Of a stretch of DNA of 64,000 bases, positions 1 through 9,869 are shown piece by piece. The notes under the pieces are model-generated. The model was not told the origin of the DNA. It saw nothing but the letters and a program-made list of their open reading frames with translations, and did not search any database. The translations under genes were made by a program, and so were the position numbers. Origin of the DNA: Bradyrhizobium sp. ARR65 (GTDB lineage: Bacteria; Pseudomonadota; Alphaproteobacteria; Rhizobiales; Xanthobacteraceae); assembly GCF_000472385.1 (NCBI RefSeq), contig NZ_AWZU01000002.1:62001-126000 (forward strand), in the 5' to 3' direction. Positions within the stretch are counted from its first letter, which is position 1; every line of letters begins with the position of its first letter.

Positions 1-828
1 GTTGAAGAACTGCCGGCCCCAGCCGCCCATGCATTTCTTCGGCCGCAACGCGTAATAATCGGGAATGACGTAGTCGATGGTGAGCACGCCCTTCAGCCGT
101 TCCCGCGCCTCCTCGACGATGCACGTAGTCTCCTCGAGCTGCGCAAAGGTCGGCATCAAGGCGGCGCGGTTCTTCAACGCCCAGCCGTAATATTGCACAT
201 TGGCGACCTCGAGCCGGTCGGCATCGAGATCGACCGCCATCTGGATGATGTCGGGCAACTGGTGCAGGTTCTGGCGGTGCATCACCGCGTTCACGGTCAG
301 CGGCAGCTCCAACTCGCGGGTCCATTTCGCGGCCTGGATCTTTTTCTGATGCGCCGCTCTGTATCCAGCGACGCGATCGGCGCTCGCGGCCTCGCTGCCC
401 TGGAAACTGATCTGCACATGGCACAGCCCGGCCTCGGCAAGCGCTGCGATCTTGTCGCGCGTCAGCAGCACGGCCGAGGTGATCAGGTTGGTGTAAAGCC
501 CGACGTCGCTCGCATGCTGCACGAGCTCGACCAGGTCCTTGCGCGCGGTCGGCTCGCCGCCGGAGAAATGCACCTGCAGCACGCCGATTTCGGCGAGCTC
601 GGAGAGCACCTTGTTCCATTCCGCCGTCGTGAGCTCGGTGCTGGCGCGATCGAGCTCGACCGGGTTGGAGCAATAGGGACATTGCAGCGGACAGCGATGG
701 GTCAATTCCGCCAGCACGGCGAGCGGAATGCCGAAAGCCTCCGCGGTCGTGCTTTGTTTCTCCAGCACCGCGAGCCCGTCATTCGGATCGCGCGCCGTCA
801 TTTTGGTTTCAACCAGCTCATCGCTCAT
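1..828 (-). CDS. pqqE: PQQ biosynthesis radical SAM enzyme PqqE (3' end cut by window)
   Basis: PqqE is the radical SAM enzyme that forms the Glu-Tyr carbon-carbon crosslink in the PqqA peptide, working with the chaperone PqqD. The visible N-terminal 276 residues carry the radical SAM cluster motif CxxxCxxC at C46, C50 and C53 (local sequence RCPLQCPYC), followed by a SGGEP motif typical of the SAM-binding region. The ATG overlaps the pqqD stop (ATGA), so the two are translationally coupled. The family is about 370-390 aa, so roughly 100 residues with the C-terminal auxiliary cluster region lie beyond base 1. Confidence 0.96.
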   Translation of the reverse strand, partial: MSDELVETKMTARDPNDGLAVLEKQSTTAEAFGIPLAVLAELTHRCPLQCPYCSNPVELDRASTELTTAEWNKVLSELAEIGVLQVHFSGGEPTARKDLVELVQHASDVGLYTNLITSAVLLTRDKIAALAEAGLCHVQISFQGSEAASADRVAGYRAAHQKKIQAAKWTRELELPLTVNAVMHRQNLHQLPDIIQMAVDLDADRLEVANVQYYGWALKNRAALMPTFAQLEETTCIVEEARERLKGVLTIDYVIPDYYALRPKKCMGGWGRQFFN

Positions 829-1136
829 GGCGTCTTCTCGCGCGCTTCGGTCAAAAATCCCTTGTCCGCAAGGTCCTGCAGCATGGCAACGACGTCGGCC
901 GAAATATCCGCGCGCGGCGCGGCATATTTCGCCGCGAGGTCATCGACGATCCCTGCGACGCTGCGCACCCCGTCGCAGAGTTGCAGCACTTCGACCGCGA
1001 TTTCGTCCGGCGCCAGCACGCGTTCCGGTGCCAAAATCACCCAGACCTTGCGCGTCTCGTCGAACTTCAGCTTCGTGTGCCGCGGCAGCATCGGCCGGCT
1101 TGCCTCGCTGACGCTGATATGCCGCGGTCCAGCCAT
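825..1136 (-). CDS. pqqD: PQQ peptide chaperone PqqD
   Basis: PqqD is the small winged-helix RiPP recognition protein that binds PqqA and presents it to PqqE. The 103-residue product has the family core: a segment around PRHTKLKFDETR, then a VILAPERVL strand, then a helical C-terminal half with LCDGVRSVAGIVDDL. Family members are usually 90-100 aa, so the length fits. It starts 12 bp after the pqqC stop and its stop overlaps the pqqE start. Together with pqqA-C upstream and pqqE downstream the assignment is secure. Confidence 0.95.
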   Translation of the reverse strand: MAGPRHISVSEASRPMLPRHTKLKFDETRKVWVILAPERVLAPDEIAVEVLQLCDGVRSVAGIVDDLAAKYAAPRADISADVVAMLQDLADKGFLTEAREKTP

Positions 1137-1148
1137 TGCTTCGTCTCT

Positions 1149-1928
1149 CTAGCTCGCCTTGGGCACGAACGCGCCCGGCGGAATGTGACCATTGACATAG
1201 GCGTGATAGAGCGCATCGAGCTGGACCCAAAGCACGTTGGTCTTGAAGATCAGTGCATTGCAGACGGCGTCGCGCTGTTCCGGCGTCCTGGCGTGCGCCT
1301 TGACGTATTCGAGCGCAAAGTTGGCGTCGCGCGGCGCCTGGGTGAGCCGGCGCTTGAAATAGCTCATGATGTCGGGATTGACGAAATCATAGTGCTGCAG
1401 CATCCCGGAAATGCGCTCTTCGTGGAGGCTCGGTGCGAAGAGTTCGGTCAGCGAGGAGGCGATCGCCTCGAGCGGCGTCCGGTCGCGGCAGAAATGCACA
1501 TAGGCTTCCACAGCAAAGCGCGTGGCTGGCAGGATGCCTTCGGTCGATTCCACATAGGCCCTGTCGAGGCCCAGGCCATCGGTCAGCTTCAGCCAGCGCT
1601 CGATGCCGCCTTCGCTTCCGGCATCGCCGTCATGATCCTCGATGCGACGCCGCCATTCCACGCGCGTGGCGCGGTCGCGGAAGCGCGAGATCACCACGGC
1701 ATCCTTGATCGGGATCGTACTCTGGTAATAGTAGCGGTTGAGCGCCCAGGCCTGCACCTGGCCCTTGTTCAATTTGCCGCCGTGCAACAGTTTATGGAAC
1801 GGGTGCAGATTATGGTACCGCGCAGCGCCGATCTGGCGCAGTGCATCTTCGAGCTCGCTCGAACTGTTGAGCGAGATGCCCTTGCCGATCGAAAGCGCGG
1901 TCATCGTGGTCGCAACACTAGCGTTCAC
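1149..1928 (-). CDS. pqqC: Pyrroloquinoline-quinone synthase PqqC
   Basis: PqqC is the cofactor-less oxidase that carries out the final ring closure and eight-electron oxidation to PQQ. The 259-aa product has the all-helical TENA/THI-4-like PqqC fold sequence, including RYHNLHPFHKLLHGG and NRYYYQSTIPIKDA near the N terminus and the SLTELFAP segment, which belong to the conserved active-site region. Length matches the family (about 240-260 aa). The ATG overlaps the pqqB stop by 4 bp. Confidence 0.96.
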   Translation of the reverse strand: MNASVATTMTALSIGKGISLNSSSELEDALRQIGAARYHNLHPFHKLLHGGKLNKGQVQAWALNRYYYQSTIPIKDAVVISRFRDRATRVEWRRRIEDHDGDAGSEGGIERWLKLTDGLGLDRAYVESTEGILPATRFAVEAYVHFCRDRTPLEAIASSLTELFAPSLHEERISGMLQHYDFVNPDIMSYFKRRLTQAPRDANFALEYVKAHARTPEQRDAVCNALIFKTNVLWVQLDALYHAYVNGHIPPGAFVPKAS

Positions 1929-2857
1929 AACACAATCTCCGTTCCGTCCCTAGGTATTTGCCAGCCCGCGCGCTCTACGATGGCGCGCTCTTGCGAGGTC
2001 GAAAGTAACGCCGGGTTGGAGTTATTGATATGCAGAAATATCTTTCTGCCGATACCAAGGCCGGCCAGGCTTTCGATCGCGCCATCTTTGCCGGACATCG
2101 CGATGTGGCCCATGCTTTGGCCCGTCTTGCTGCCAAGGCCGGATGCGATCAATTCGTCGTCGCGCCACACCGTGCCGTCGAAGAATACCAGCGGCGCACC
2201 GGCGAGCCGCGCTTTCAGTTCGTCGCCGACGTCGGCGACGGCCGCCAGGAAATAGAAATATTTGTCCGTCGCCTTGTCGCGGATGCGAAGTCCGAGCGTG
2301 TCGCCCACCTCGTCGCCGCGGCCGCCGGGCAGAGCTTCGTCGCGCAGATACCACGCGACCTTGCCTTTCACGGCGAAGGGCAAGATCTCGATCCCGCTTG
2401 CCGTACCGTCTGCCAGTTGCGGCTCGAAAGCGCGATCGATCTCGATCGGCTGTCGCTTGACGTTCGCCTCGCTCAGCACATTGAAGATAGTGTTGGCTTT
2501 CAGGATCGCCAATACATTGGGATGGCCGTAGATGGTGAAAGGCGAGCCTTCGCGCATCGACAGCAGGCCCGCCACTGCGTCGACCTCGCCATTGGTCAGG
2601 ATCACGCCTGAGATCGGCGAATGGCGCAGGCTGCCCTTCCTCGGGTGAAGATGCGGAGTTGCGATCACCTGTTGACGCAGATCGGGAGAGGCATTGATCA
2701 GAAACCAGTGCTCGCCATCGGCGCTGATTGCGATCGACGACTGGGTGCTCCTCAGCTCTGGATGGGCGTCCCTGGCCGCCCGGCATACCGGGCATCCGCA
2801 GTTCCACTGCGGAACTCCGCCGCCCGCTGCGGCGCCCAGGACGACGACGCGAAGCAT
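1925..2857 (-). CDS. pqqB: PQQ biosynthesis protein PqqB
   Basis: PqqB is a metallo-beta-lactamase-fold protein required for PQQ synthesis, proposed to hydroxylate the crosslinked Glu-Tyr. The 310-aa product opens with the characteristic VVLGAAAGGGVPQWNCGCPVC, which contains the zinc-binding cysteines, and keeps family segments such as INASPDLRQQ and the GEVDAVAGLLSMREG region. It starts about 160 bp after pqqA and its stop overlaps the pqqC start. Confidence 0.96.
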   Translation of the reverse strand: MLRVVVLGAAAGGGVPQWNCGCPVCRAARDAHPELRSTQSSIAISADGEHWFLINASPDLRQQVIATPHLHPRKGSLRHSPISGVILTNGEVDAVAGLLSMREGSPFTIYGHPNVLAILKANTIFNVLSEANVKRQPIEIDRAFEPQLADGTASGIEILPFAVKGKVAWYLRDEALPGGRGDEVGDTLGLRIRDKATDKYFYFLAAVADVGDELKARLAGAPLVFFDGTVWRDDELIASGLGSKTGQSMGHIAMSGKDGAIESLAGLGIGRKIFLHINNSNPALLSTSQERAIVERAGWQIPRDGTEIVL

Positions 2858-3020
2858 GAACCGTCTCCTGGTGATCTATCTCGCTGCGATTCTCTCGGCG
2901 GTTGCTCTACCGATCCAAACGTGACGAAGGTGGACACCGGCTCACGCACGCTCCCTGCCGTCAGGAACGTGCCGTGTCCGGAGGTCCACCTGCATCAAAT
3001 CTGAATTATTGCCGGCTGCC

Positions 3021-3101
3021 CTATTTGCGGGCGGCGCATGCATACATGTTGATTTCCATGCCCACCGGCACTTCGACAATCTTTGGTGCTTTCCAGGCCA
3101 T
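3021..3101 (-). CDS. pqqA: PQQ precursor peptide PqqA (26 aa)
   Basis: This gene is too short for ordinary ORF calling but is unambiguous. The 26-residue peptide begins MAWKAPKIVEVPVG and has the conserved E16-x3-Y20 pair (EINMY), the glutamate and tyrosine that become PQQ. A strong ribosome-binding site AAGGAG lies about 8 nt upstream of the ATG. It is the first gene of pqqABCDE. The 160-bp gap to pqqB, compared with overlaps elsewhere in the cluster, fits the usual high expression of pqqA relative to the other genes. Confidence 0.96.
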   Translation of the reverse strand: MAWKAPKIVEVPVGMEINMYACAARK

Positions 3102-3389
3102 TTTGGCGCTCCTTGGTTAGTTGACCGGACCGATTTCCCCCGCCAGTAGTTTGTAAATTTAGCGCTCCAGGAAAGGTTCGCCAATTAAATCTTTGATCAA
3201 GAAATCTCCGCGTGCTCTTATTGCATCGCGAAAACAGGTGGTGGCCGCTGCAGTGCGTCATAGCCGATGGTTCGCGGGCAGCGCGGCAGTCCCGCAGCCG
3301 AGCGCCAAATGCGCGAGGAACTCAGCAATAAAGAAGTTGTGACAGCAGCGAGCCTTTCAATTCCATCGCCCGAGCCCCACTGGATTCCC

Positions 3390-3647
3390 ATGCCGAGATA
3401 TTTTTTCAACACGCGCATCGGCGAAGAGCTGATCGAGGATCCCGAAGGGGAGGAGCTGCGGAACCCCGATCGCGCCTGGGAAGTCGCGCGCGCCATGATC
3501 CGCGAGCTGTTGCGAAGCGAGGGCGCCGTCGGCCCGCTGTTGAGCGCGGTGATCGAGGTGACGGACGAGGCCGGTGAGGTCGTGCTCGAATTCCCGTTCT
3601 CGGAAGCGTTCTTCGACCTGCCGGATCAGTCGGTGACGCGCCACTGA
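3390..3647 (+). CDS. DUF6894-type small protein
   Basis: An 85-residue protein beginning MPRYFFNTRIGEELI, a start typical of the DUF6894 family that is abundant in Bradyrhizobium and Methylobacterium. The family usually reads MPRYFF.T..G..LI.D.EG.EL.D...A...A and its function is unknown. I chose the ATG at 3390 because the family pattern begins there. The open frame runs back to 3267 but the added residues look non-coding. No signal peptide or membrane segment is seen. It stands alone between pqqA (divergent) and the sorbosone-dehydrogenase-like gene. Confidence 0.75.
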   Translation: MPRYFFNTRIGEELIEDPEGEELRNPDRAWEVARAMIRELLRSEGAVGPLLSAVIEVTDEAGEVVLEFPFSEAFFDLPDQSVTRH

Positions 3648-3782
3648 CGGGGAATACGGCATCGCGCGCCCTTGCGCTACGCCTGAAAAATATCAGAGAC
3701 TGTTGTCCTGGAAAGGCGACCCACGCCAGCCCTTGAGGGGCCGGCGTCGAGGATAAGCGCCGCCACACATGGGGAGGACGAG

Positions 3783-5051
<1,269 letters not shown>

Positions 5052-5061
5052 CCAAGCGGCT

Positions 5062-5168
5062 CGTTATTCCGGGGCACCCCGAAGAGGCGAACCCGGAATC
5101 TCGAGTTTCCCCCGATGCGCAATTGCGCATCTGAGGTTCGGTGCTTTTGCACCGCCCCGGAATGACGG
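5062..5168. repeat. Intergenic palindromic repeat (GTCATTCCGGGG class)
   Basis: The left end reads CGTTATTCCGGGG and the right end CCCCGGAATGACGG, in inverted orientation. Inside is a perfect 18-bp palindrome at 5114-5131 (GATGCGCAATTGCGCATC). This resembles the abundant REP-like elements of Bradyrhizobium; related copies lie at 8234-8316 and 14073-14114. It sits directly after the sorbosone-dehydrogenase-like gene and could act as a transcript-end hairpin. Confidence 0.75.
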
Positions 5169-5181
5169 AGTGAATTAACGC

Positions 5182-5265
5182 CGTCATTGCGAGCGCAAGC
5201 GAAGCAATCCAGGGCCGCGCGTGAGGCTCTGGATTGCTTCGTCGCTTACGCTCCTCGCAATGACG
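5182..5265. repeat. Intergenic palindromic repeat (CGTCATTGCGAG class)
   Basis: An 84-bp inverted repeat. The left arm reads CGTCATTGCGAGCGCAAGCG and continues into AAGCAATCCAG; the right arm is its near-complement ending CTCGCAATGACG. It is a second class of mobile-looking palindromic repeat, distinct from the GGAATGAC class beside it. It ends only 18 bp before the cytochrome gene start. Confidence 0.7.
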
Positions 5266-5283
5266 CAAATGTCGGGCGGCTCG

Positions 5284-5850
5284 ATGAAAAGACTAGCTGT
5301 TGCGCTGGCGCTTGGCCTGTTTGCCTCGTCCGCCAACTCCGAAACCATCGAAGAGCGGGCCGCGCCGTGCTTTGCCTGTCATGGCGAGCACGGCCAGTCA
5401 GAGACCGAGAACACGCCATCGCTCGGCGGACAACAGTCGCCTTACGCGCTGATCCAGCTCTTCATGTTTCGCGAGAAGCTGCGTGTGTTCGAGCCGATGA
5501 ACGATATGGCCAAGTCGCTCAGCGATGATGACTTGCGCAGCTTTTCCGATTTCATCGCCAAACTGCCAAAGCCCAAGCCGCCGCCCGAGGCGCCCGATGC
5601 TGCGCGCATGCAGCGCGCCGAGGCGTTGGTGACAAAATATCATTGCAATTCCTGTCACCATCAGGACTTTTCCGGCGCCGACAACGTCCCGCGCATCGCC
5701 AATCAGCGCGAGGATTATCTGGCCAAGACGCTCCGCGAGTACAAGGACAACAGCCGCCACGGCTATGACGGCACCATGGCCGACGTCATGGGCGCGGTGC
5801 CGCCCGAGCAGATCTCCGATCTTGCTTATTTCATAGCCCACGTGCGGTAG
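5284..5850 (+). CDS. Dihaem c-type cytochrome
   Basis: A 188-aa periplasmic cytochrome c with a signal peptide ([19 protein letters not shown], cleavage near residue 19) and two CxxCH haem-attachment sites, C29-F-A-C-H33 and a second CNSCH in the C-terminal half. It resembles the cytochrome c4/c553 class. The ATG at 5284 is preferred because it begins a clean signal peptide; the open frame extends back to 5221 through repeat DNA. It follows the sorbosone-dehydrogenase-like gene and is a natural electron acceptor for it. This pairing is inferred from position. Confidence 0.88.
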   Translation: MKRLAVALALGLFASSANSETIEERAAPCFACHGEHGQSETENTPSLGGQQSPYALIQLFMFREKLRVFEPMNDMAKSLSDDDLRSFSDFIAKLPKPKPPPEAPDAARMQRAEALVTKYHCNSCHHQDFSGADNVPRIANQREDYLAKTLREYKDNSRHGYDGTMADVMGAVPPEQISDLAYFIAHVR

Positions 5851-5877
5851 GGCCGGGCACCGGACACTCATCTCGGA

Positions 5878-5912
5878 CCGTCATCCCCGCGCAAACGGCT
5901 TCGCCGTTTGTC
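5878..5912 (+). repeat. 35-bp repeat, inverted copy at 9805-9839
   Basis: These 35 bases (starting CCGTCATCCCCGCGCAAACG) are the exact reverse complement of 9805-9839, 3.9 kb away. Each copy contains a short internal hairpin, AAACGGC-TTC-GCCGTTT. It lies just after the cytochrome gene. Confidence 0.8.
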
Positions 5913-6019
5913 ACCTCACAGGGGTGAGGGGATAGTTCGAGAGTAGTTGTGGGAGAAGGGGCCATCTGGCCAGACCGTCCGCCGGGCGCTACAAGTCAGC
6001 CACAACAACGGAGTTGCCT

Positions 6020-7420
6020 ATGACTGACCTCTGGCGCCTGTCGGCTGCCGAACTCGCCGCGCTCATCAAATCGAAGCAAGTCTCCGCAAAGGAAGCGGCA
6101 GCGGCCGCGCTTGCGCGGCTGGACGCGGTGAACCCTGAGATCAACGCCGTGATCGATCACGGGCCGGAGGACGTGCTCAAGCAGGCGGCGGATGTCGATG
6201 CAAGGATAGCGCGCGGCGAGGGGGTCGGCGCGCTGGCCGGCGTTCCGGTGACCGTCAAGGTCAATATCGATCAGGAAGGCTTTGCCACCACCAACGGGGT
6301 GAAACTGCAGCGCGACGCGATCGCGAAGAGCAACAGCCCGGTGGTCGACAATCTGCGTAAAGCGGGCGCGGTCATTCTCGGCCGCACCAACTGCCCGGCT
6401 TTTTCCTATCGCTGGTTCACCACCAATCTCGTCCATGGCGACACCAAAAATCCGCGTGATCCCTCGCTGACGCCGGGCGGCTCGTCCGGCGGCGCGGGTG
6501 CGGCCGTGGCCGCCGGCATCGGCCATATCGCGCATGGCACCGATATCGCGGGCTCGATCCGCTATCCGGCCTATGCCTGCGGCGTGCACGGTTTGCGGCC
6601 GACCATGGGACGCATCGCCGCCTTCAACGCGGCGCTGCCGGAGCGCACCATCGGCCCCCAGATCAGCGCGGTCTCGGGGCCGCTGGCGCGGACAATCCAG
6701 GACATCCGGATTTCGCTGGCCGCGATGGCGCAAAAGGACGTGCGCGATCCCTGGTGGGTCCCGGCGCCGCTGGAAGGCCCGCCCATGCCAAAGCGTGCCG
6801 CACTGTGCCTGACGCCTGATGGCCTCGAGACGGTCGCGGAAGTGAAGGCGGCGCTGGTCGACGCCGGCAAGCGGCTGGAGCGCGCAGGCTGGACGGTCGA
6901 GGAGATCGCCGGTACGCCGCCGATGCGCGAGGCCGCGGACTGGCAGACGAAACTCTGGCTCGGCGACGGCTACGAGGCACAGCTCGCGGCCGCGGAGTGT
7001 GAGGGCGACCCGGGTGCGCTGGCCTGCCTGCGCGGCAACCGCGCCAAGGTGGTTCCGTTCGACGCGGCCGATTTTTCGAAATCATTGACGCGGCGCGCCA
7101 CCTTGACGCGCGAATGGCTGCAGTTCTTCGAAAGATACGCCGTGCTGCTGATCCCGGTCTCGGCGGAACTGCCGTTTGCCGACAATCTCGACCTCAAGGG
7201 CGAGGCCTCCTTCGCCCGGGTCTGGCGTGCCCAATTGACAGAGATCGCTATTCCGTTCATGGGCTTGCCTGGGTTGACCGTGTCCACAGGTCTCGTGGGA
7301 CGGGCTCCCGTCGGCGTCCAGGTCGTCTCCGGCCGCTACCGCGAGGATCTCTGCCTCGCCGCAGGCGAAGCAATCGAGGCGGGCGGCGTGCCGCCGATGC
7401 CGATCGATCCCGTGAGCTGA
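6020..7420 (+). CDS. Amidase-signature family amidase
   Basis: A 466-aa amidase-signature hydrolase. The Ser-cisSer-Lys triad can be placed at K80 (VPVTVKVN), S155 within the Gly/Ser-rich TPGGSSGGAG, and the nucleophile S179 (DIAGSIR); the 24-residue spacing between the two serines is right for the family. I chose the ATG at 6020 because GGAG lies about 6 nt upstream. A TTG at 6014 in the same frame is the alternative. No gatB or gatC is nearby, so it is not the tRNA amidotransferase subunit. The amide substrate is unknown. Confidence 0.88.
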   Translation: MTDLWRLSAAELAALIKSKQVSAKEAAAAALARLDAVNPEINAVIDHGPEDVLKQAADVDARIARGEGVGALAGVPVTVKVNIDQEGFATTNGVKLQRDAIAKSNSPVVDNLRKAGAVILGRTNCPAFSYRWFTTNLVHGDTKNPRDPSLTPGGSSGGAGAAVAAGIGHIAHGTDIAGSIRYPAYACGVHGLRPTMGRIAAFNAALPERTIGPQISAVSGPLARTIQDIRISLAAMAQKDVRDPWWVPAPLEGPPMPKRAALCLTPDGLETVAEVKAALVDAGKRLERAGWTVEEIAGTPPMREAADWQTKLWLGDGYEAQLAAAECEGDPGALACLRGNRAKVVPFDAADFSKSLTRRATLTREWLQFFERYAVLLIPVSAELPFADNLDLKGEASFARVWRAQLTEIAIPFMGLPGLTVSTGLVGRAPVGVQVVSGRYREDLCLAAGEAIEAGGVPPMPIDPVS

Positions 7421-7433
7421 CAGCACGACGATC

Positions 7434-7910
7434 ATGCCAAGCATCTATGAGTTTTCGGCCAAGTCGCTCGCCGGCGAGGAGATCGCCTTGAAGCTGTTCG
7501 AGGGCAAGGTGCTCTTGATCGTGAACACCGCAAGCAAATGCGGTTTCACCCCACAATACGAAGGGCTCGAGGCGATATACCGGGAGTTTTCGCCGCGCGG
7601 CTTTGCCGTGCTCGGCTTCCCCTGCAACCAGTTCGGCGGGCAGGAGCCGGGCAATGCGAAGGACATCGGAGAGTTCTGTGCAAGCAAGTACGATGTGACC
7701 TTTCCCATGTTCGACAAGATCGAGGTCAACGGCCCGCGCACGCATCCCTTGTACAATTACCTGAAGAATGAGAAATCGGGCCTGCTCGGCTCCACCATCA
7801 AATGGAATTTCACGAAATTCCTGGTGGACCGGGCGGGTAAAGTGGCGGCGCGCCACGCGCCGACCACAAGACCCGAAAGCCTGAGGAAAGACATCGAGGC
7901 GCTGCTGTGA
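7434..7910 (+). CDS. Glutathione peroxidase (cysteine type)
   Basis: A 158-aa thioredoxin-fold peroxidase that reduces hydroperoxides. Family motifs are all present: NTASKCGFTPQYEGLE with the peroxidatic cysteine at C36 (selenocysteine in animal homologues), FPCNQFGGQEPG, and WNFTKFLVDRAG. No signal peptide is seen, so it is cytoplasmic. It starts 13 bp after the amidase gene and its stop overlaps the GTG start of the DUF3297 gene, suggesting co-translation. Confidence 0.93.
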   Translation: MPSIYEFSAKSLAGEEIALKLFEGKVLLIVNTASKCGFTPQYEGLEAIYREFSPRGFAVLGFPCNQFGGQEPGNAKDIGEFCASKYDVTFPMFDKIEVNGPRTHPLYNYLKNEKSGLLGSTIKWNFTKFLVDRAGKVAARHAPTTRPESLRKDIEALL

Positions 7911-8182
7911 ACGACAAGAACGAGACCACGCCCGCTCAAGCGAGCGAGCAGTTGCCGGACCGCCTATCGGTCGATCCGAACAGCCCGTATTACAATGCGG
8001 ACATTCTGGCGCGCGACATCGGCGTTCGCTTCAAGGGCGTCGAGAAGACAAACGTCGAGGAATATTGCGTCAGCGAGGGCTGGGTGCGCGTCACCGCCGG
8101 CAATGCCAAGGACCGCTACGGCAATCCGCTGACCATCAAGGTGCATGGAACGGTCGAACCTTATTTCCGCGACAAGAAGTAG
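7907..8182 (+). CDS. DUF3297 family protein
   Basis: A 91-aa cytoplasmic protein matching the DUF3297 pattern: RLSVDPNSPYYNADILARDIGVRFKG near the N terminus and a YGNPLTIKVHG segment near the end. Function is unknown. It begins with GTG in a 4-bp GTGA overlap with the glutathione peroxidase stop, so the two are probably translated together, and an oxidative-stress role would be a reasonable guess but no more. Confidence 0.85.
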   Translation: MNDKNETTPAQASEQLPDRLSVDPNSPYYNADILARDIGVRFKGVEKTNVEEYCVSEGWVRVTAGNAKDRYGNPLTIKVHGTVEPYFRDKK

Positions 8183-8233
8183 GTGTGATAGTGCGGTATC
8201 TCCGCTTCTTGTAAGAGCCGCCGACGTCTCACT

Positions 8234-8316
8234 CCGTCATTCCGGGGTGACGCGAAGCATCGAACCCGGAATCTCGAGATTCCGGTTCGCGTCTTCGACG
8301 CGCCCCGGAATGACGG
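8234..8316. repeat. Intergenic palindromic repeat (GTCATTCCGGGG class)
   Basis: Perfect 14-bp end arms, CCGTCATTCCGGGG at 8234-8247 and its complement at 8303-8316, enclose a partly palindromic middle (AATCTCGAGATT). It fills most of the gap between the DUF3297 gene and tarD. Confidence 0.8.
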
Positions 8317-8363
8317 GGTGGACAATGCAAAGAAAAAAATAAGCAACCCTCGAAAGTCCATCC

Positions 8364-9533
8364 ATGTCCGTCCGCATCATCGACGTCCGCGAAGTGACAA
8401 AGCCGATCTCTTCGCCGATCCGTAACGCCTATATCGACTTTACCAAGATGACGACGAGCCTCGTCGCCGTCGTCACCGACGCCGTGCGCGATGGCAAGCG
8501 TGTGGTCGGCTACGGCTTCAATTCCAACGGCCGTTACGGGCAGGGCGGCCTGATCCGCGAGCGCTTTGCGCCGCGGCTTCTGGAGGCAAATCCGAAGACG
8601 CTGCTCAATGAGGCCGGCGACAATCTCGACCCGGATAAGGTCTGGGCGACGATGATGACCAACGAAAAGCCGGGCGGCCATGGCGAGCGCTCGGTCGCGG
8701 TCGGCACCATCGATATGGCGGTGTGGGATGCGGTGGCGAAGATCGCGGGCAAGCCGCTGTTCCGCCTGCTCGCCGAGAAACACGGGCTCAAGGCCAATCC
8801 ACGCGTGTTCGTCTATGCCGCCGGCGGTTATTACTATCCCGGCAAGGGCCTTTCCATGCTGCGCGGCGAGATGCGTGGCTATCTCGATCGCGGCTACAAC
8901 GTGGTGAAGATGAAGATCGGTGGCGCGCCGATCGATGAGGACCGCAAACGCATTGAGGCGGTGCTGGAGGAGATCGGCAACGACGCGCAGCTCGCCGTCG
9001 ACGCCAATGGCCGCTTCGACCTGGAGACGGCGATCGCCTACGCAAAAATGCTGCGGGACTATCCGTTGTTTTGGTACGAGGAAGCGGGCGATCCGCTGGA
9101 CTTTGCATTGCAAGCGGCGCTTGCCGAATTCTATCCCGCGCCGATGGCGACCGGCGAAAACCTGTTCAGCCATCAGGACGCGCGCAATCTGATCCGCTAT
9201 GGCGGGATGCGCCCCGACCGCGACTGGCTGCAATTCGACTGCGCGCTGTCCTATGGCCTGTGCGAATATCGGCGCACGCTCGAGGTGCTGAAGACGCACG
9301 GCTGGTCGCCGAGCCGCTGCATCCCGCATGGCGGCCACCAGATGTCGCTCAACATCGCCGCCGGCTTGGGCCTCGGCGGCAATGAGAGCTATCCCGACTT
9401 GTTCCAGCCTTATGGCGGCTTCCCCGACGGCGTCCGCGTCGAGAAGGGCCACATCACCATGCCGGAGCTTCCGGGCATCGGCTTCGAGGGCAAATCGGAT
9501 CTCTATGCCGAGATGAAGGCGCTGGCGGAGTAG
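8364..9533 (+). CDS. tarD: D-tartrate dehydratase, enolase superfamily
   Basis: This enzyme converts D-tartrate to oxaloacetate by Mg-dependent dehydration. The 389-residue length equals that of the characterised Bradyrhizobium TarD, and every functional position I can recall for it is present at the same number: the KxK pair K182/K184 with K184 as acid-base catalyst, Mg ligands D213, E239 and E265, and H322 (PHGGHQ) as the second catalyst. The N-terminal capping domain occupies roughly residues 1-130 and the beta-barrel the rest. No tartrate transporter or regulator is adjacent; flanking DNA is repeat-rich. Confidence 0.93.
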   Translation: MSVRIIDVREVTKPISSPIRNAYIDFTKMTTSLVAVVTDAVRDGKRVVGYGFNSNGRYGQGGLIRERFAPRLLEANPKTLLNEAGDNLDPDKVWATMMTNEKPGGHGERSVAVGTIDMAVWDAVAKIAGKPLFRLLAEKHGLKANPRVFVYAAGGYYYPGKGLSMLRGEMRGYLDRGYNVVKMKIGGAPIDEDRKRIEAVLEEIGNDAQLAVDANGRFDLETAIAYAKMLRDYPLFWYEEAGDPLDFALQAALAEFYPAPMATGENLFSHQDARNLIRYGGMRPDRDWLQFDCALSYGLCEYRRTLEVLKTHGWSPSRCIPHGGHQMSLNIAAGLGLGGNESYPDLFQPYGGFPDGVRVEKGHITMPELPGIGFEGKSDLYAEMKALAE

Positions 9534-9549
9534 GGCGGTTCGACTCTCG

Positions 9550-9639
9550 TAGGGTGGGCAAAGCGACTTGTCCGCCGTCGCTCGGCGAGTGAAGGCGGAA
9601 GCAGTCGAGGTGGTGCAATCGCGCCTTTGCCCATCCCTA
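9550..9639. repeat. Imperfect inverted repeat (TAGGGTGGGCAAAG class)
   Basis: The left arm TAGGGTGGGCAAAGCG (9550-9565) pairs with CGCCTTTGCCCATCCCTA (9622-9639) with small bulges. A related but degenerate element occurs near 38727-38760. It follows tarD directly. Confidence 0.6.
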
Positions 9640-9659
9640 TGGACTCCAACTCTCTCAAC

Positions 9660-9839
9660 CGTCACCCCCTGAGGAGCCGCGCCTCGCGCGGCATCTCGAA
9701 GAACGACGGCCCCGGCTCTGGCGGCGGGCCGTTCATCCTTCGAGGCTCGTGGAGCCTGTCATCGGGCCGCGCTTCGCGCGGACCCCGTGGCGAGCACCTC
9801 CGGCGACAAACGGCGAAGCCGTTTGCGCGGGGATGACGG
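9660..9839. repeat. Composite repeat block
   Basis: A cluster of short hairpins (for example GCCGCGC-CTC-GCGCGGC and GGCCGCGC-TTC-GCGCGGAC). It ends with the 35-bp element at 9805-9839 that is the exact reverse complement of 5878-5912. No gene is supported here. Together with 9550-9639 it accounts for most of the 474-bp gap between tarD and the membrane-protein gene. Confidence 0.6.
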
Positions 9840-9869
9840 TTCGGGGGCGAACCGCTTATCAATCCGCGC

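Noticed and set aside
5062..5265. Possible CRISPR array
   Set aside because: There are only two different palindromic elements, with no regular repeat-spacer pattern and no cas genes in the window.
6020..7420. GatA subunit of the Glu/Asp-tRNA amidotransferase
   Set aside because: No gatB or gatC is adjacent, and sequence outside the amidase signature does not follow GatA; the same applies to the amidase at 62144-63337.
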